Assembly (NCBI RefSeq): GCF_001625575.1
Contig: NZ_AUXV01000007.1
Span: forward strand, 124,001-188,000
DNA: 64,000 nt
DNA from: Pseudoalteromonas luteoviolacea S2607
GTDB lineage: Bacteria; Pseudomonadota; Gammaproteobacteria; Enterobacterales; Alteromonadaceae
Direction: 5' to 3'
Part shown: positions 47,628 through 56,787 of the stretch, piece after piece
Layout: every line of letters starts with the position of its first letter
Position numbering within the stretch: position 1 is the stretch's first letter
Program-made: the position numbers and the translations under genes
Notes under the pieces: model-generated
Told to the model about the DNA's origin: nothing
Seen by the model: only the letters and a program-made list of their open reading frames with translations
Database searches by the model: none

Positions 47628-47656
47628 AATGCTCCGCTTGGCGGAGCATTTTTTAT
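47628..47656. terminator. second, bidirectional terminator between tyrA and pheA
   Basis: AATGCTCCGC, loop TTG, GCGGAGCATT forms a 10-bp perfect stem followed by TTTTTA. It lies 43 bp before the pheA stop and can back up termination from both sides. Confidence 0.88.
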
Positions 47657-47698
47657 GGGATTGGCAGAGCTGCCAATCGCTTTCATACATGAGTGCGC

Positions 47699-48853
47699 TT
47701 AAATTGGGTCTACGGCTTTAAGGGACTCACTTTGGTAGCAGCCTAAGATCCTTACTGTTTGCGTATGCTCTTTCAGAGACTCTAGTGCTTTTTGTACATG
47801 CTCTTCGGCAATATTCGCTTGCAAATCGACATAGAAAACCTCTTCCCAAGGGTTGCCCGGCACAGGGCGAGATTCTAATTTAGTCATGTTTATGCTGTGT
47901 TGCTTAAATACCATTAAAGCATCTGCTAATGAACCCACTTGCTGCTTAGTCGCCATGATTAAGCTAGTTTTTGTTGGGATTTGTGTTGAGACTTGCAGTG
48001 GTTTGCGTGCAACGACAATAAAGCGACTGTGGTTTTCTGCTTGGTTTGCTAATTCATCTTTTATAACTTCAAGCCCTTGGCTTTTCCCCGCTTGTGCAGA
48101 GCCAATCGCTGCACTTTGCTGTGTCTCAGCTGCCATTTTAATGGCACTAGAGGTGGAATCACATGTTTCTTGAATAATATCAGCAAGGCTTTGAATGAAG
48201 CGGCTGCACTGGGCGAATGGCTGAGGGTGAGCAAATATTTTTTTGACATCTTTTAGTTCAACGCCAGGTTGGGCGAGTAGACAGTGTTCTACACTGTGAG
48301 TCACTTCTCCAACAATCGAAACTTGTGCATGCTGCATCAGGTCGAACACTTCATTGATACTGCCTGAGCTGGTATTTTCGATGGGCAATATGCCAAAGTC
48401 AGCTTTACCTTGCTCTACACTGGTCGTGATTTCATCGAATGATTGACAACCTAGTTCGACAAGTTTGCCTGGACGGCGGCTGAAGTACTTGTGGCAAGCT
48501 AGCTGACTGTATGAACCTTGACCCCCTAAATATGCAACACGGTGGGTATCATTGACGGTGTCAGGGTTTAAACTCTTTTGTAGCATGGCTTGTTGATTTA
48601 GAACTGAGTCTTCCAAAATGACTTGAAAAACATTGTTGATATAAAAAGGGTCCAAGCCCAGTGACTTGCCATAATTTATGAGTTTTTCCAGCAGCGCCAA
48701 CTCTCGTTCTTCATCTCTGATGGGCTTGTTGTTATTTATTTTATATTCCAGTACGCCATGGCTAATGCGCCTGCGTTTTGCCAGAAGTACTAGTAGCTCA
48801 GAATCAATTTCATTGATCTCTGTTCTCAATGCATTCAATGTATCTTGCGTCAT
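47699..48853 (-). CDS. pheA: bifunctional chorismate mutase / prephenate dehydratase (P-protein)
   Basis: A 384-residue fusion: AroQ chorismate mutase (about 1-90, LRTEINEIDSELLVLLAKRR), prephenate dehydratase (about 105-285, VAYLGGQGSYSQLA and FGILPIENTSSGSINEVFD) and a C-terminal ACT domain with the Phe-binding ESRP motif. It makes phenylpyruvate and is feedback-inhibited by Phe in relatives. The ATG at 48853 follows GAGG by 5 nt. It is preceded by a Phe leader peptide and attenuator. Confidence 0.97.
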   Translation of the reverse strand: MTQDTLNALRTEINEIDSELLVLLAKRRRISHGVLEYKINNNKPIRDEERELALLEKLINYGKSLGLDPFYINNVFQVILEDSVLNQQAMLQKSLNPDTVNDTHRVAYLGGQGSYSQLACHKYFSRRPGKLVELGCQSFDEITTSVEQGKADFGILPIENTSSGSINEVFDLMQHAQVSIVGEVTHSVEHCLLAQPGVELKDVKKIFAHPQPFAQCSRFIQSLADIIQETCDSTSSAIKMAAETQQSAAIGSAQAGKSQGLEVIKDELANQAENHSRFIVVARKPLQVSTQIPTKTSLIMATKQQVGSLADALMVFKQHSINMTKLESRPVPGNPWEEVFYVDLQANIAEEHVQKALESLKEHTQTVRILGCYQSESLKAVDPI

Positions 48854-48872
48854 GGTCCTCACTCCCATTTTG

Positions 48873-48905
48873 CCAAAAAAAAAGCCTCCCGGGTTTGGGA
48901 GGCTT
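48873..48905 (-). terminator. pheA attenuator (terminator stem 3:4)
   Basis: On the minus strand AAGCCTCCC (48897-48905) and GGGAGGCTT (48882-48890) pair perfectly around a 6-nt loop, followed by nine T. It lies between the leader peptide and pheA. The competing antiterminator pairs TAAGCCTC of this stem with GAGGCTTA at 48933-48940. Confidence 0.92.
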
Positions 48906-48932
48906 AGCTATTCGTTTTTACGCGCAAACAGA

Positions 48933-48956
48933 TAAGCCTCTTCATCTAAAGAAGCT
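48933..48956 (-). promoter_or_regulatory. pheA leader segments 1 and 2
   Basis: Segment 1 (AGCTTCTT, 48949-48956, inside the Phe codon run) pairs with segment 2 (AAGAGGCT, 48935-48942) with one G-U pair. Segment 2, extended to GAGGCTTA, can instead pair with TAAGCCTC of the terminator's first arm. This is the 1:2 versus 2:3 switch of classical attenuation. Confidence 0.85.
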
Positions 48957-48992
48957 AAAAAAGAAAAAATAAGGGCGCGTAATGATATTCAT
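48942..48992 (-). CDS. pheL: pheA leader peptide PheL
   Basis: A 16-codon frame on the minus strand encoding MNIITRPYFFFFSFFR and stop, with six Phe (and one Tyr) codons clustered at residues 8-15. The ribosome would stall here when charged tRNA-Phe is scarce, freeing segment 2 to form the antiterminator and letting RNA polymerase reach pheA. It has no strong Shine-Dalgarno sequence. The sequence differs from Escherichia coli PheL but the design is the same. Confidence 0.88.
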   Translation of the reverse strand: MNIITRPYFFFFSFFR

Positions 48993-49027
48993 ATTTTATT
49001 TAAGTTTAAATTCGTAACATTGGGGTT

Positions 49028-49056
49028 ATTATTAACACATAACATTGTAGGAATAC
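49028..49056 (-). promoter_or_regulatory. pheL-pheA promoter
   Basis: On the minus strand TTGTAT and TTAATA are 17 bp apart, about 35 bases before the leader-peptide ATG. Coordinates cover both hexamers to within a few bases. It would give a short 5' leader before pheL. Confidence 0.55.
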
Positions 49057-49163
49057 AATAAGGTATTTTAATTTATGCTTGAAATGGATTGGCTACGAAT
49101 TACGTGATCTGATATATTCAAAGCACTTTATTAAAAAAAACATAACTAGGTTAAGGTTTTATC

Positions 49164-52148
49164 GTGGGCAATCGCCGTCCTCCTTCACGTTTCGGTGCCA
49201 ATTCACTGAGCGTGAAATTATCAATTTTGATTTCAGCTGTCTGTGTTATTGCGGGGGTTTTTGCTGCTGCATTAATGCTTAAGTCGGAAGAAAAACACCT
49301 AGTAGAGGCGGAGTTTAAGCAGTTACACAGTATCAGCGAACAAGCCATTCAACAGTTTTCTCAATATCTCGAGCTGAAAAGAAACTTAGCCCAACAAACT
49401 AATGTGGTGGTATCAAAGCGGTTACTGCCCATTGTTGATGACAGCGCCATTGGTGCAAGCGAATTGTCATTAACACCGGCCTCAGGTCGAACTCACAGCG
49501 TGGCACTTAATGGAATGTCGGCAGCTTATATGCTGAAAGAGGAGCTGTCCGAGACAGATAAAATATTGTTTAAGAGCTCTGAAGCTCTATGGAATATTCT
49601 GTCTCCCATATTGTTGCAAGACTTTTTTAACTTTTATTTATATACCACAGAAGATTTCGTGCGTATTGCGCCTCCTAATTCAGTGCTGTTAGACGACGAA
49701 CAGAGCCGCCATGCCAACATGCATGCCCAGCCGCTATTGCGTGAAGAGTTAAACCCAACCAGAGAAGCAATTTGGTCAGATGTTCACCATGACCCAGTTT
49801 GGAATAAATGGGTGGTGAGTATCTTAGTGCCTCTTTACGAAGGAGATATATATCGAGGGTTTACTGGCAGTGATATTGAGTTGGAAACTTTACTCGCAAG
49901 GTTGCCTAAACCCAGTGCTGAACAAAGCTACATCATTTTTGACAAGCAAGGGCGAGTTTTGTCTGCACCTAGCTTGCTAAAGGCAACGTCAAGTTCAGAA
50001 CTCTTGAGTAAAGATGCGCTGCCTAAATCAATTCAACAGGTAATTGATACGGCAATTAAAGTGAATTTACCCAGCTTTCAAGATGAATTTGTCTATGCTG
50101 AAACAAGCCACATTGCAAACGTAATGCATTTGGGGGCGCTGGATTGGTACGTTGGGATCTATAAGCGCAGAGACACGGCGTTGCATGCCTTAGAAGAGCT
50201 CAAGGTTAAGTTTTTTGGCCTCTTTATATTGTACGCTGCGTTTGTCGCGATGTTACTTCACCAAGTGCTTTATCATTTAATACTGAAGCGCATTAACCAA
50301 CTTGTAAAAGTGCTGATTAGTTTTGGCCGAGGCCAGTGGGACCACCCAAAATTGTCAGACAGTGATGATGAAATCGGGCTATTGAATGCGTCATTCAATG
50401 ACATGAGTGATGATATTAAAAAATTAGTAAATGGCCTCAACCAACGTATCAATGAAAAAGAAATTGCTGAAAAAGCAGCTAATCGCTTGTCTAAAGCTGT
50501 GGCCTTTTCTGGCACAGGTGTGGTCATTACTAATGAAAGGTTCAAGATTGAATACGTCAACCCCAAGATGGTAGAAATGACAGGGTTCTCAGAGTCTCAT
50601 TTTTTAGATTCGCCGCTGCTCAGTATTATTTCTAACGAAATGGCAATCTTAATCGATGATATCGATTTTGACCTCAGAAGCCGTAACTATTGGCGTGGTG
50701 ACACCTTGCTTCAAAGTAGGAGCAACGAGCAAATTTGGGTTAGCTTGAGTATTTCTCCGATAAGAGAAAACGGCGGGCGTATTTCAAGTTACGTTGCCTC
50801 GGCACAAGATATTTCATTTGTAAAAGAAAGCCAAAGAAAAATGGAAGAGTTGGCTTATTTCGATACGTTAACTGGTTTAGCGAATCGAACCTTTTTCCGC
50901 ATGCAGTTGCGTAAGTCGATGGCGTTGGCATCTCGCGGTCATTATGCATTTGCCTTGTTTTATTTCGACCTCGATGAGTTTAAACGTATTAATGATACGC
51001 TAGGCCACGATGCTGGTGACCGATTACTTGTTGAAGTTGCAGATAGGTTGAAACAAAGGTTAAGAGCCGAAGATACAATCGCGCGATTGGGTGGGGATGA
51101 ATTTGCCGTACTTTTGAGTGGTATTAGTAAGCGAGATAATGCAATGGATGTCGCGCACACTATTCAAAAAACGCTCAGCGAGCCCATCTCGTTAGGAAAC
51201 AATGAGGTGATTGTTAGTGCCAGTATTGGTATTACGCTTGCGCCATTTGATAGCCAAGAAGAAGAACAGCTGTTAAAGCATGCTGACTTGGCGATGTATG
51301 AAGCGAAAGCTAAAGGTCGTAATACGTTCCATTTTTATTCTCAAGAGCTAAATGCAGCAGCAAATGAGCGACTTCATATAGAAAATGAACTGCGACAAGC
51401 AATAAAAAGTCAGCAATTCTCACTGCAATATCAACCTCAGATTGATAGTAAAACAAACAAAATCGTCGGCTATGAGGCTTTGATTAGATGGTTTCATCCG
51501 ACAGAAGGGCCTATACCGCCCACCAAGTTTATTCCTATTGCTGAAGCAACCGGGCTCATTGTGGAAATTGGTACTTGGGTTTTACAAGAAGCGTGTCGTT
51601 TCTCTGCATTACTGAGGTCGAAAGGCTATACGGCGGACATTTCAATTAACTTATCGGCGCGACAGTTTAAGGATACTCACCTCATCGAGACTATCTCAGA
51701 AACGTTGAGTGAAGTTGGACTGCCACCTGCTTTCTTACACTTAGAGTTAACAGAGAGTATGCTTATGGGCGATGTAGAGGCGGCTATTGAACAACTAAAA
51801 GAAATGAAAAAGCTGGGCGTTTCATTGTCAATAGATGACTTTGGCACAGGCTATTCATCACTTAGCTATCTTAAGCGTTTCCCTGTTGATGTGCTTAAAG
51901 TAGATCGCTCATTTGTTAAAGATATACCTGAAGATACAAATGATATGGAAATTACGGCAGCGATTATAGCAATGGCGCAAAAGCTTAGTATGAAAGTGAT
52001 TGCAGAGGGTGTAGAAACTGCGGAGCAAGTGGCATTTTTACAGAGAAATAATTGCCATATCGTACAAGGCTATTACTACAGTGCGCCATTGACAGAGCAA
52101 GACGTATTTGGTCAATCACAAGATATCATGAAAGCAGCAGGGAACTAG
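49164..52148 (+). CDS. membrane sensor GGDEF/EAL protein (cyclic-di-GMP turnover)
   Basis: A 994-residue signalling protein. Two membrane segments (about 18-40 and 350-375) frame a large periplasmic Cache-like sensor. Then follow HAMP (about 375-430), PAS (about 445-555), GGDEF (about 565-725, with LGGDEFAVLL and the LGHDAGD pocket) and EAL (about 740-990, with YEALIRW, LTESML and DDFGTGYSSLSYL). Both catalytic motifs are intact, so it could make or degrade cyclic-di-GMP. The start is GTG with AAGG upstream. Its neighbours are a partner-switch pair that in Pseudomonas feeds a diguanylate cyclase. Confidence 0.9.
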   Translation: MGNRRPPSRFGANSLSVKLSILISAVCVIAGVFAAALMLKSEEKHLVEAEFKQLHSISEQAIQQFSQYLELKRNLAQQTNVVVSKRLLPIVDDSAIGASELSLTPASGRTHSVALNGMSAAYMLKEELSETDKILFKSSEALWNILSPILLQDFFNFYLYTTEDFVRIAPPNSVLLDDEQSRHANMHAQPLLREELNPTREAIWSDVHHDPVWNKWVVSILVPLYEGDIYRGFTGSDIELETLLARLPKPSAEQSYIIFDKQGRVLSAPSLLKATSSSELLSKDALPKSIQQVIDTAIKVNLPSFQDEFVYAETSHIANVMHLGALDWYVGIYKRRDTALHALEELKVKFFGLFILYAAFVAMLLHQVLYHLILKRINQLVKVLISFGRGQWDHPKLSDSDDEIGLLNASFNDMSDDIKKLVNGLNQRINEKEIAEKAANRLSKAVAFSGTGVVITNERFKIEYVNPKMVEMTGFSESHFLDSPLLSIISNEMAILIDDIDFDLRSRNYWRGDTLLQSRSNEQIWVSLSISPIRENGGRISSYVASAQDISFVKESQRKMEELAYFDTLTGLANRTFFRMQLRKSMALASRGHYAFALFYFDLDEFKRINDTLGHDAGDRLLVEVADRLKQRLRAEDTIARLGGDEFAVLLSGISKRDNAMDVAHTIQKTLSEPISLGNNEVIVSASIGITLAPFDSQEEEQLLKHADLAMYEAKAKGRNTFHFYSQELNAAANERLHIENELRQAIKSQQFSLQYQPQIDSKTNKIVGYEALIRWFHPTEGPIPPTKFIPIAEATGLIVEIGTWVLQEACRFSALLRSKGYTADISINLSARQFKDTHLIETISETLSEVGLPPAFLHLELTESMLMGDVEAAIEQLKEMKKLGVSLSIDDFGTGYSSLSYLKRFPVDVLKVDRSFVKDIPEDTNDMEITAAIIAMAQKLSMKVIAEGVETAEQVAFLQRNNCHIVQGYYYSAPLTEQDVFGQSQDIMKAAGN

Positions 52149-52474
52149 CCCCCTGCAATTTTTACTTTGAATCCTTGAGCGACCAGCAAACCTTTTAATT
52201 TTTCGCGATCATCACCTTGAATCTCAATCACGCCTTCTTTAACAGCGCCACCTTGCCCCATTTTACTTTTAAGTAATTTAGCAAGCTTTTTTAAATCGTG
52301 CTCTTCAGGGTTTATTCCGACGACAAGCATGACCCCTTTTCCTTTTCTGCCTTTTGTTTGACGTTCGATGCGAATATGCCCATCTTTGAAAAGTTTTACT
52401 TCGGGTTGTTGCGGCTCATCATCCGCTTTGATCCTGCCAAACTCGGTAGAAAACACCAAACGAGAATCTGACAT
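52145..52474 (-). CDS. yciH: SUI1-family translation factor YciH
   Basis: A 109-residue protein of the eIF1/SUI1 fold, with RKGKGVMLVVGI, LKKLAKLLKSKMGQGGAVKEGVIEIQGD and LKGLLVAQGFKVKIAGG. In bacteria YciH influences start-codon selection on some mRNAs. Its stop interlocks with that of the converging GGDEF/EAL gene. Confidence 0.92.
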   Translation of the reverse strand: MSDSRLVFSTEFGRIKADDEPQQPEVKLFKDGHIRIERQTKGRKGKGVMLVVGINPEEHDLKKLAKLLKSKMGQGGAVKEGVIEIQGDDREKLKGLLVAQGFKVKIAGG

Positions 52475-52618
52475 TGTTTACTCCAAACTTATTTTATTAG
52501 CTCGATAGTAGCAAAAAGTGATTTACCAAGTTATATTTTTTTGGCGAATTTGCTTAATACGATTATATTTAAAACAGAAAGATGGATAACAATACTAAAC
52601 TTTGAGTAGGAGCTTGCG

Positions 52619-52924
52619 ATGAGCCTGAGCAAAAATGCTTCAGCTGATGGAAAGACTTTAACGATTCAAATTAAAGGAAAATTCGACTTTAATCTAGTGC
52701 AATCATTTCGCCAAGCCTATGCAGAGGTTAATGACGAAACTGAAAAAGTGGTCGTTGACTTAAGAGATACGGACTATATGGACAGCTCTGCGTTAGGCAT
52801 GTTACTCAACATGAAGAAAACCCTCGGTGACTCTGTTGGGAGCATTCAAATTAGCAACTGCAGACCTCAGTTGAAAAAGATTTTGCAGATATCAAGGTTC
52901 GACAAAAAGTTTGAAATAGACTGA
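52619..52924 (+). CDS. STAS-domain anti-sigma factor antagonist (CrsA/HsbA-like)
   Basis: A 101-residue single STAS domain. The phosphorylatable Ser lies in YMDSSALGMLL (Ser56 or Ser57). It is dephosphorylated or phosphorylated in partner-switching systems and then binds or releases a partner. Its gene lies 17 nt before a receiver-PP2C-HATPase gene, the gene pairing of Shewanella CrsA/CrsR (which controls sigma-S) and Pseudomonas HsbA/HsbR. AGGAG precedes the ATG. Confidence 0.88.
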   Translation: MSLSKNASADGKTLTIQIKGKFDFNLVQSFRQAYAEVNDETEKVVVDLRDTDYMDSSALGMLLNMKKTLGDSVGSIQISNCRPQLKKILQISRFDKKFEID

Positions 52925-52941
52925 TTGAATTAGATTATAAA

Positions 52942-54591
52942 ATGCTAATTTTAGTTGTTGATGATCAGCCCTTAAATTGTCGGCTGTTGACAACCATGTT
53001 GGAACACCAACACTACGATGTGTTGGTTGCAAACAATGGATTGGAAGCACTGGAGTTATTAAAGCAACATGAAGTTGATATCGTGTTGCTAGACGTCATG
53101 ATGCCCGTCATGAATGGTTTTGAAACCGCACCTAAGATCAAAGAGCACGCCGGAGACGTGTATCTTCCTATTATATTTATTACAGCTCTTGAAGACCATG
53201 CAAGCTTTGAAAAGTGCCTACGAGTGGGCGGTGATGACTTTATTCACAAGCCATTTGATAGGGTGATTTTGTCTGCCAAGATTCGCGCTCATGCACGAAC
53301 AAGAAAGCTTAGTAAAGAAGCCAATGAACAGAAAAAGCAGCTTCAATACCATTATAATCAGACCGAAAGAGAGCATGAGATTGTTGAGCATATTTTTCGC
53401 AATGCACTTTCGGGGCAGCAAAAATTTGAATCGATTTGTGATTTTCACCTTTCACCAGCTTCGATGTTTAACGGCGACATGTTTTTAATGGCAAAAAGTC
53501 CTATTGGTGGCTTTTATTGTTTGCTAGGAGATTTTACGGGCCACGGCTTGGCCGCTGCTGTGGGAGCGCTGCCAGCTTCCAGAATTTTTTATACTATGGT
53601 GCAAAAGGGGATGGCTGTAGGGGATATAGCAACAGAGCTGAACAGTTCTCTATATACCTTGCTTCCTGGTCATATGTTTTGTGCAGCAGCGATAATCGAG
53701 ATAAGTAGCTCTGGTAAAAATATTTCGGCATGGATTGGGGGGCTTCCGGATATTTATTTGATCAATAGGCAAGGAGAAATACTCAAAACCATAGAGTCTC
53801 AGCACATGGCGTTGGGTATTCTAGATGAAGAAGAGTTTGAGAGGACCATTCTTCATCTTGAAGTTGAAACAGGCACACGGTTGGTCATGGCGACGGATGG
53901 TATCATTGAGAGTGAAGGCCCAGATGGCAATATGTTTGGTGAAGCGCGTCTAATTGATACTTTGGGAAGTAAACCTGAAATCTCAACCCACGAAGTCATA
54001 GATTATGTGAGAAATTACTCCGAACATGCTGAGCAACAAGATGATCTCAGTATTGCGATTATTAACTGCCTGCCAGCAGTGCAAGAAAGTAAAACAAAAT
54101 CACATTACTCGTCTATTCCCTTTGACGTTTCCGTGTCGCTTGACGCAGAGCAAATGAAAACCACAGATCCTGTCCTTGAAATTGTCAATGTATTGAGTAA
54201 TGTGGAAGGGGTAGATGCGCATCGCTCAAATATATTTTTACTCCTGTCAGAGGCTTATAATAACTCGCTAGATCATGGGGTATTGGGGTTAAGTTCTGAC
54301 TTAAAGAATCAAGAGGATGGCTTTTTGGAGTACTATGCTCAAAGAGCCGATGCACTTACTAAGCTAACTAAAGCGTCAATCGAGATTTCAGCGGCTTATT
54401 GCCCTTATGCAAGCAACATAACGTTCGAAATTTGTGATTCAGGTTGTGGTTTTACTCCCTCTACTGATCAAACTGACGGTTACTCCTCAAATGAACACGG
54501 TAGAGGGGTGCAGCTGCTTTCAGAAATAGCCGACAGCGTCACATATAACCAAATGGGGAATCAAGTTAAACTTGTCTACGCGCTTATTTGA
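52942..54591 (+). CDS. receiver-PP2C phosphatase-HATPase regulator (CrsR/HsbR-like)
   Basis: A 549-residue three-domain regulator. The receiver (1-120) has DDQ, phospho-acceptor Asp51 in LLDVMMPVMNG and IHKPFD. The PP2C/SpoIIE phosphatase (about 165-375) has GDMF, LGDFTGHGLAAA, MATDGIIES and QQDDLSI for metal binding. The C-terminal SpoIIAB/RsbW-like HATPase (about 400-549) has SEAYNNSLDHG, CDSGCGFTP and HGRGVQLL. Phosphatase and kinase in one chain would switch the adjacent STAS protein, and the receiver would decide which activity wins. Confidence 0.92.
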   Translation: MLILVVDDQPLNCRLLTTMLEHQHYDVLVANNGLEALELLKQHEVDIVLLDVMMPVMNGFETAPKIKEHAGDVYLPIIFITALEDHASFEKCLRVGGDDFIHKPFDRVILSAKIRAHARTRKLSKEANEQKKQLQYHYNQTEREHEIVEHIFRNALSGQQKFESICDFHLSPASMFNGDMFLMAKSPIGGFYCLLGDFTGHGLAAAVGALPASRIFYTMVQKGMAVGDIATELNSSLYTLLPGHMFCAAAIIEISSSGKNISAWIGGLPDIYLINRQGEILKTIESQHMALGILDEEEFERTILHLEVETGTRLVMATDGIIESEGPDGNMFGEARLIDTLGSKPEISTHEVIDYVRNYSEHAEQQDDLSIAIINCLPAVQESKTKSHYSSIPFDVSVSLDAEQMKTTDPVLEIVNVLSNVEGVDAHRSNIFLLLSEAYNNSLDHGVLGLSSDLKNQEDGFLEYYAQRADALTKLTKASIEISAAYCPYASNITFEICDSGCGFTPSTDQTDGYSSNEHGRGVQLLSEIADSVTYNQMGNQVKLVYALI

Positions 54592-54733
54592 AATGCGTCA
54601 CACCCTATGTAATTTTTATCCCAGAAGCCCTATCTTATTGCACTTGAACTAATAAAAAATTGCACTGAACTATGGCCACATAGTGATTTGCATGTTAGAT
54701 TTACTTTAGATATATAGATGTTTGGATGGCTAA

Positions 54734-55393
54734 ATGATTTCGGCGTACTTAGATAAAACACAGACAATTCTCGAACCAGCGTTAGTAAAGAGTAAAATTG
54801 CAATGTTGGAAGAGCACCTTTCCACTCGGCATGCTCAACCGGTATGGTCATATAAAATTCCAGAATTGGGTGAAGGTGGGAGTTGTAGCCTGTTTGGGCA
54901 CCTGCAAGAAGCCCCATTTTTACTGAACGACTACATCGATGATGGTGAGGAAAATGAGGCATGCTTATCTAAGCTACAAGCCATCGTGGAGTTTGTTCAC
55001 AATCAAACTGGCGTTGATTGGTTTGGTATTTACCAAGCAAGATCTATCGAGGCAGAGCAACAGTTGTTGAAATTAGCATATCAGGGAGCGCCTAGTAGGC
55101 CGTTATTTCCGATTAATGAACAATTCGCTGCCACCTCAAATAATATTCAAACAGTCATGTCAGCGCGTTCTAGAATTATTAATGATATCCCAGCTTATAT
55201 TACTCAAGGTGGTGAGTACTATACTTGCGATCCAAAAGTACAATCTGAAGTATGTTTACCATTGCTTGATGAAAATTTTGAGTGTGTTGGAATCATTGAT
55301 GCTGAGGCATTTAGTAAAGACTTTTTTACTGCTGACAATTTATCTGTACTTGTTGCTGCATGCATGAAAATAACGCATTACCTTCCACATTAA
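54734..55393 (+). CDS. GAF-domain protein, degenerate fRMsr-like
   Basis: A 219-residue protein with a C-terminal GAF domain (about 80-215). TGVDWFGIYQ and YYTCDPKVQSEVCLPLLDENFECVGIIDAEAF align by pattern with free-methionine-R-sulfoxide reductases, and Cys165 falls at the catalytic Cys position. The other two fRMsr cysteines are not seen where expected (the SRPLFPINEQFAAT region), so activity is doubtful; it may be a ligand sensor. Residues 1-75 are unassigned. It has its own start region after the CrsR-like gene. Confidence 0.75.
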   Translation: MISAYLDKTQTILEPALVKSKIAMLEEHLSTRHAQPVWSYKIPELGEGGSCSLFGHLQEAPFLLNDYIDDGEENEACLSKLQAIVEFVHNQTGVDWFGIYQARSIEAEQQLLKLAYQGAPSRPLFPINEQFAATSNNIQTVMSARSRIINDIPAYITQGGEYYTCDPKVQSEVCLPLLDENFECVGIIDAEAFSKDFFTADNLSVLVAACMKITHYLPH

Positions 55394-55569
55394 CAAGGCT
55401 CGTCTTCTTGTTAATTTGTGTTAGTATTGGTGGCAACTTTAACCCCATGGCTCTTACGCAGTATCTAGCTATTTAAATACTAAATGCTGGGCAGGGATGA
55501 GGAAGTAAAGCACGCTTTTATCCTGTCTGTCATTGTTGCGTACCAGTTTTAATAGGAAAAGAAATACAC

Positions 55570-56763
55570 ATGTTTTCAGAACTAAAACCACTTCCTACAG
55601 ACCCTATTTTGGGCCTTATGGCAGCTTATAAGCAAGACAATAACCCTAATAAAATTGATTTGGGTGTAGGTGTATATAAAGATGAGCAAGGTGCTACACC
55701 TGTGCTTAAAGCTGTAAAAAAAGCAGAAGCATTTCGCCTAGAGAATGAAACAACAAAGTCTTACATCGGGTTGGCTGGAAACTTAGACTTTTGCTCGAAG
55801 ATGGAACAGCTTCTGTTGGGTGATAGTCATACCTCACTATTGGCTAATCGTGTTCGTACGGCGCAAACGCCAGGCGGCACAGGTTCATTGCGCGTTGCGG
55901 CTGAGTTTATTAAACGTTGTAATAAAGACGCAACTGTTTGGGTAACAACACCAACTTGGGCAAACCATATTAGCCTATTTGAAGCTGCTGGGTTGAATGT
56001 TAAAGAATACCCATATTACGACTATGAAAATAAAGGTCTTTTGTTTGACGAAATGATCGACACGCTTAAGCAAGTGCCTAAAGGTGATGTTGTTTTAGTA
56101 CATGCGTGTTGCCACAACCCAAGTGGTATGGACTTAAATGCTGAGCAATGGCAAATTTTTGCAGATCTTGCAAAAGAAGTTGGTTTCACACCACTTGTAG
56201 ATATTGCATATCAGGGTTTTGGTAGTAGCTTAGATGAAGATGCAAATGGCCTTCGTTTGTTAGCTCAGACGGTTGAAGAAATGATTATCTGTTCTTCATG
56301 CTCTAAGAACTTTGGCCTATACAGAGAGCGTATTGGTGCATGTTCTATTATCTCTAAAGAAAGCGCTACAGCAGATATCTCAAACTCTGTACTACTAAGT
56401 GTTGTGCGCAGTATTTATTCAATGCCTCCAGCCCACGGTGCAGACATTGTGAACACGATCCTTTCAAGTGATGAGTTAACACAACTTTGGCATGAAGAGC
56501 TAGCTGAAATGCGTAACCGTATCAATGGGCTGCGTAGTCTTGTTAAAGGTAGCCTTGAACAGAGAAATACAGGCCATGACTTCTCATTTATTGAGCGTCA
56601 GCATGGTATGTTCTCATTCCTAGGTATTAACAAAGAGCAGATCGATCGCCTACGTGAAGAGTATTCAATCTACATTGTTGGCTCTAGCCGTGTAAATGTT
56701 GCGGGTATCAGTCAAAGTAACATTGATTACTTTTCAGATGCAGTTGCAGCAGTACTTAAGTAA
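55570..56763 (+). CDS. aromatic/aspartate aminotransferase (AspC/TyrB family)
   Basis: A 397-residue PLP-dependent class I aminotransferase. The PLP lysine is Lys246 in SSCSKNFGLYRERIG, and the substrate and cofactor contacts CHNPSGMD, VDIAYQGFG and SSRVNVAG are present. It converts phenylpyruvate, 4-hydroxyphenylpyruvate or oxaloacetate to Phe, Tyr or Asp, the step after PheA and TyrA. The sequence does not separate AspC from TyrB, and I find no TyrR box ahead of it. Confidence 0.93.
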   Translation: MFSELKPLPTDPILGLMAAYKQDNNPNKIDLGVGVYKDEQGATPVLKAVKKAEAFRLENETTKSYIGLAGNLDFCSKMEQLLLGDSHTSLLANRVRTAQTPGGTGSLRVAAEFIKRCNKDATVWVTTPTWANHISLFEAAGLNVKEYPYYDYENKGLLFDEMIDTLKQVPKGDVVLVHACCHNPSGMDLNAEQWQIFADLAKEVGFTPLVDIAYQGFGSSLDEDANGLRLLAQTVEEMIICSSCSKNFGLYRERIGACSIISKESATADISNSVLLSVVRSIYSMPPAHGADIVNTILSSDELTQLWHEELAEMRNRINGLRSLVKGSLEQRNTGHDFSFIERQHGMFSFLGINKEQIDRLREEYSIYIVGSSRVNVAGISQSNIDYFSDAVAAVLK

Positions 56764-56787
56764 TCGGCTTTGCTGTATTATTAAATT

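Noticed and set aside
54630..54962. A 110-codon minus-strand frame over the start of the GAF gene.
   Set aside because: It overlaps a better supported gene in the opposite direction and lacks a ribosome site or recognisable sequence.
55394..55569. A TyrR box before the aromatic/aspartate aminotransferase gene.
   Set aside because: I found no TGTAAA-N6-TTTACA-like sequence there.
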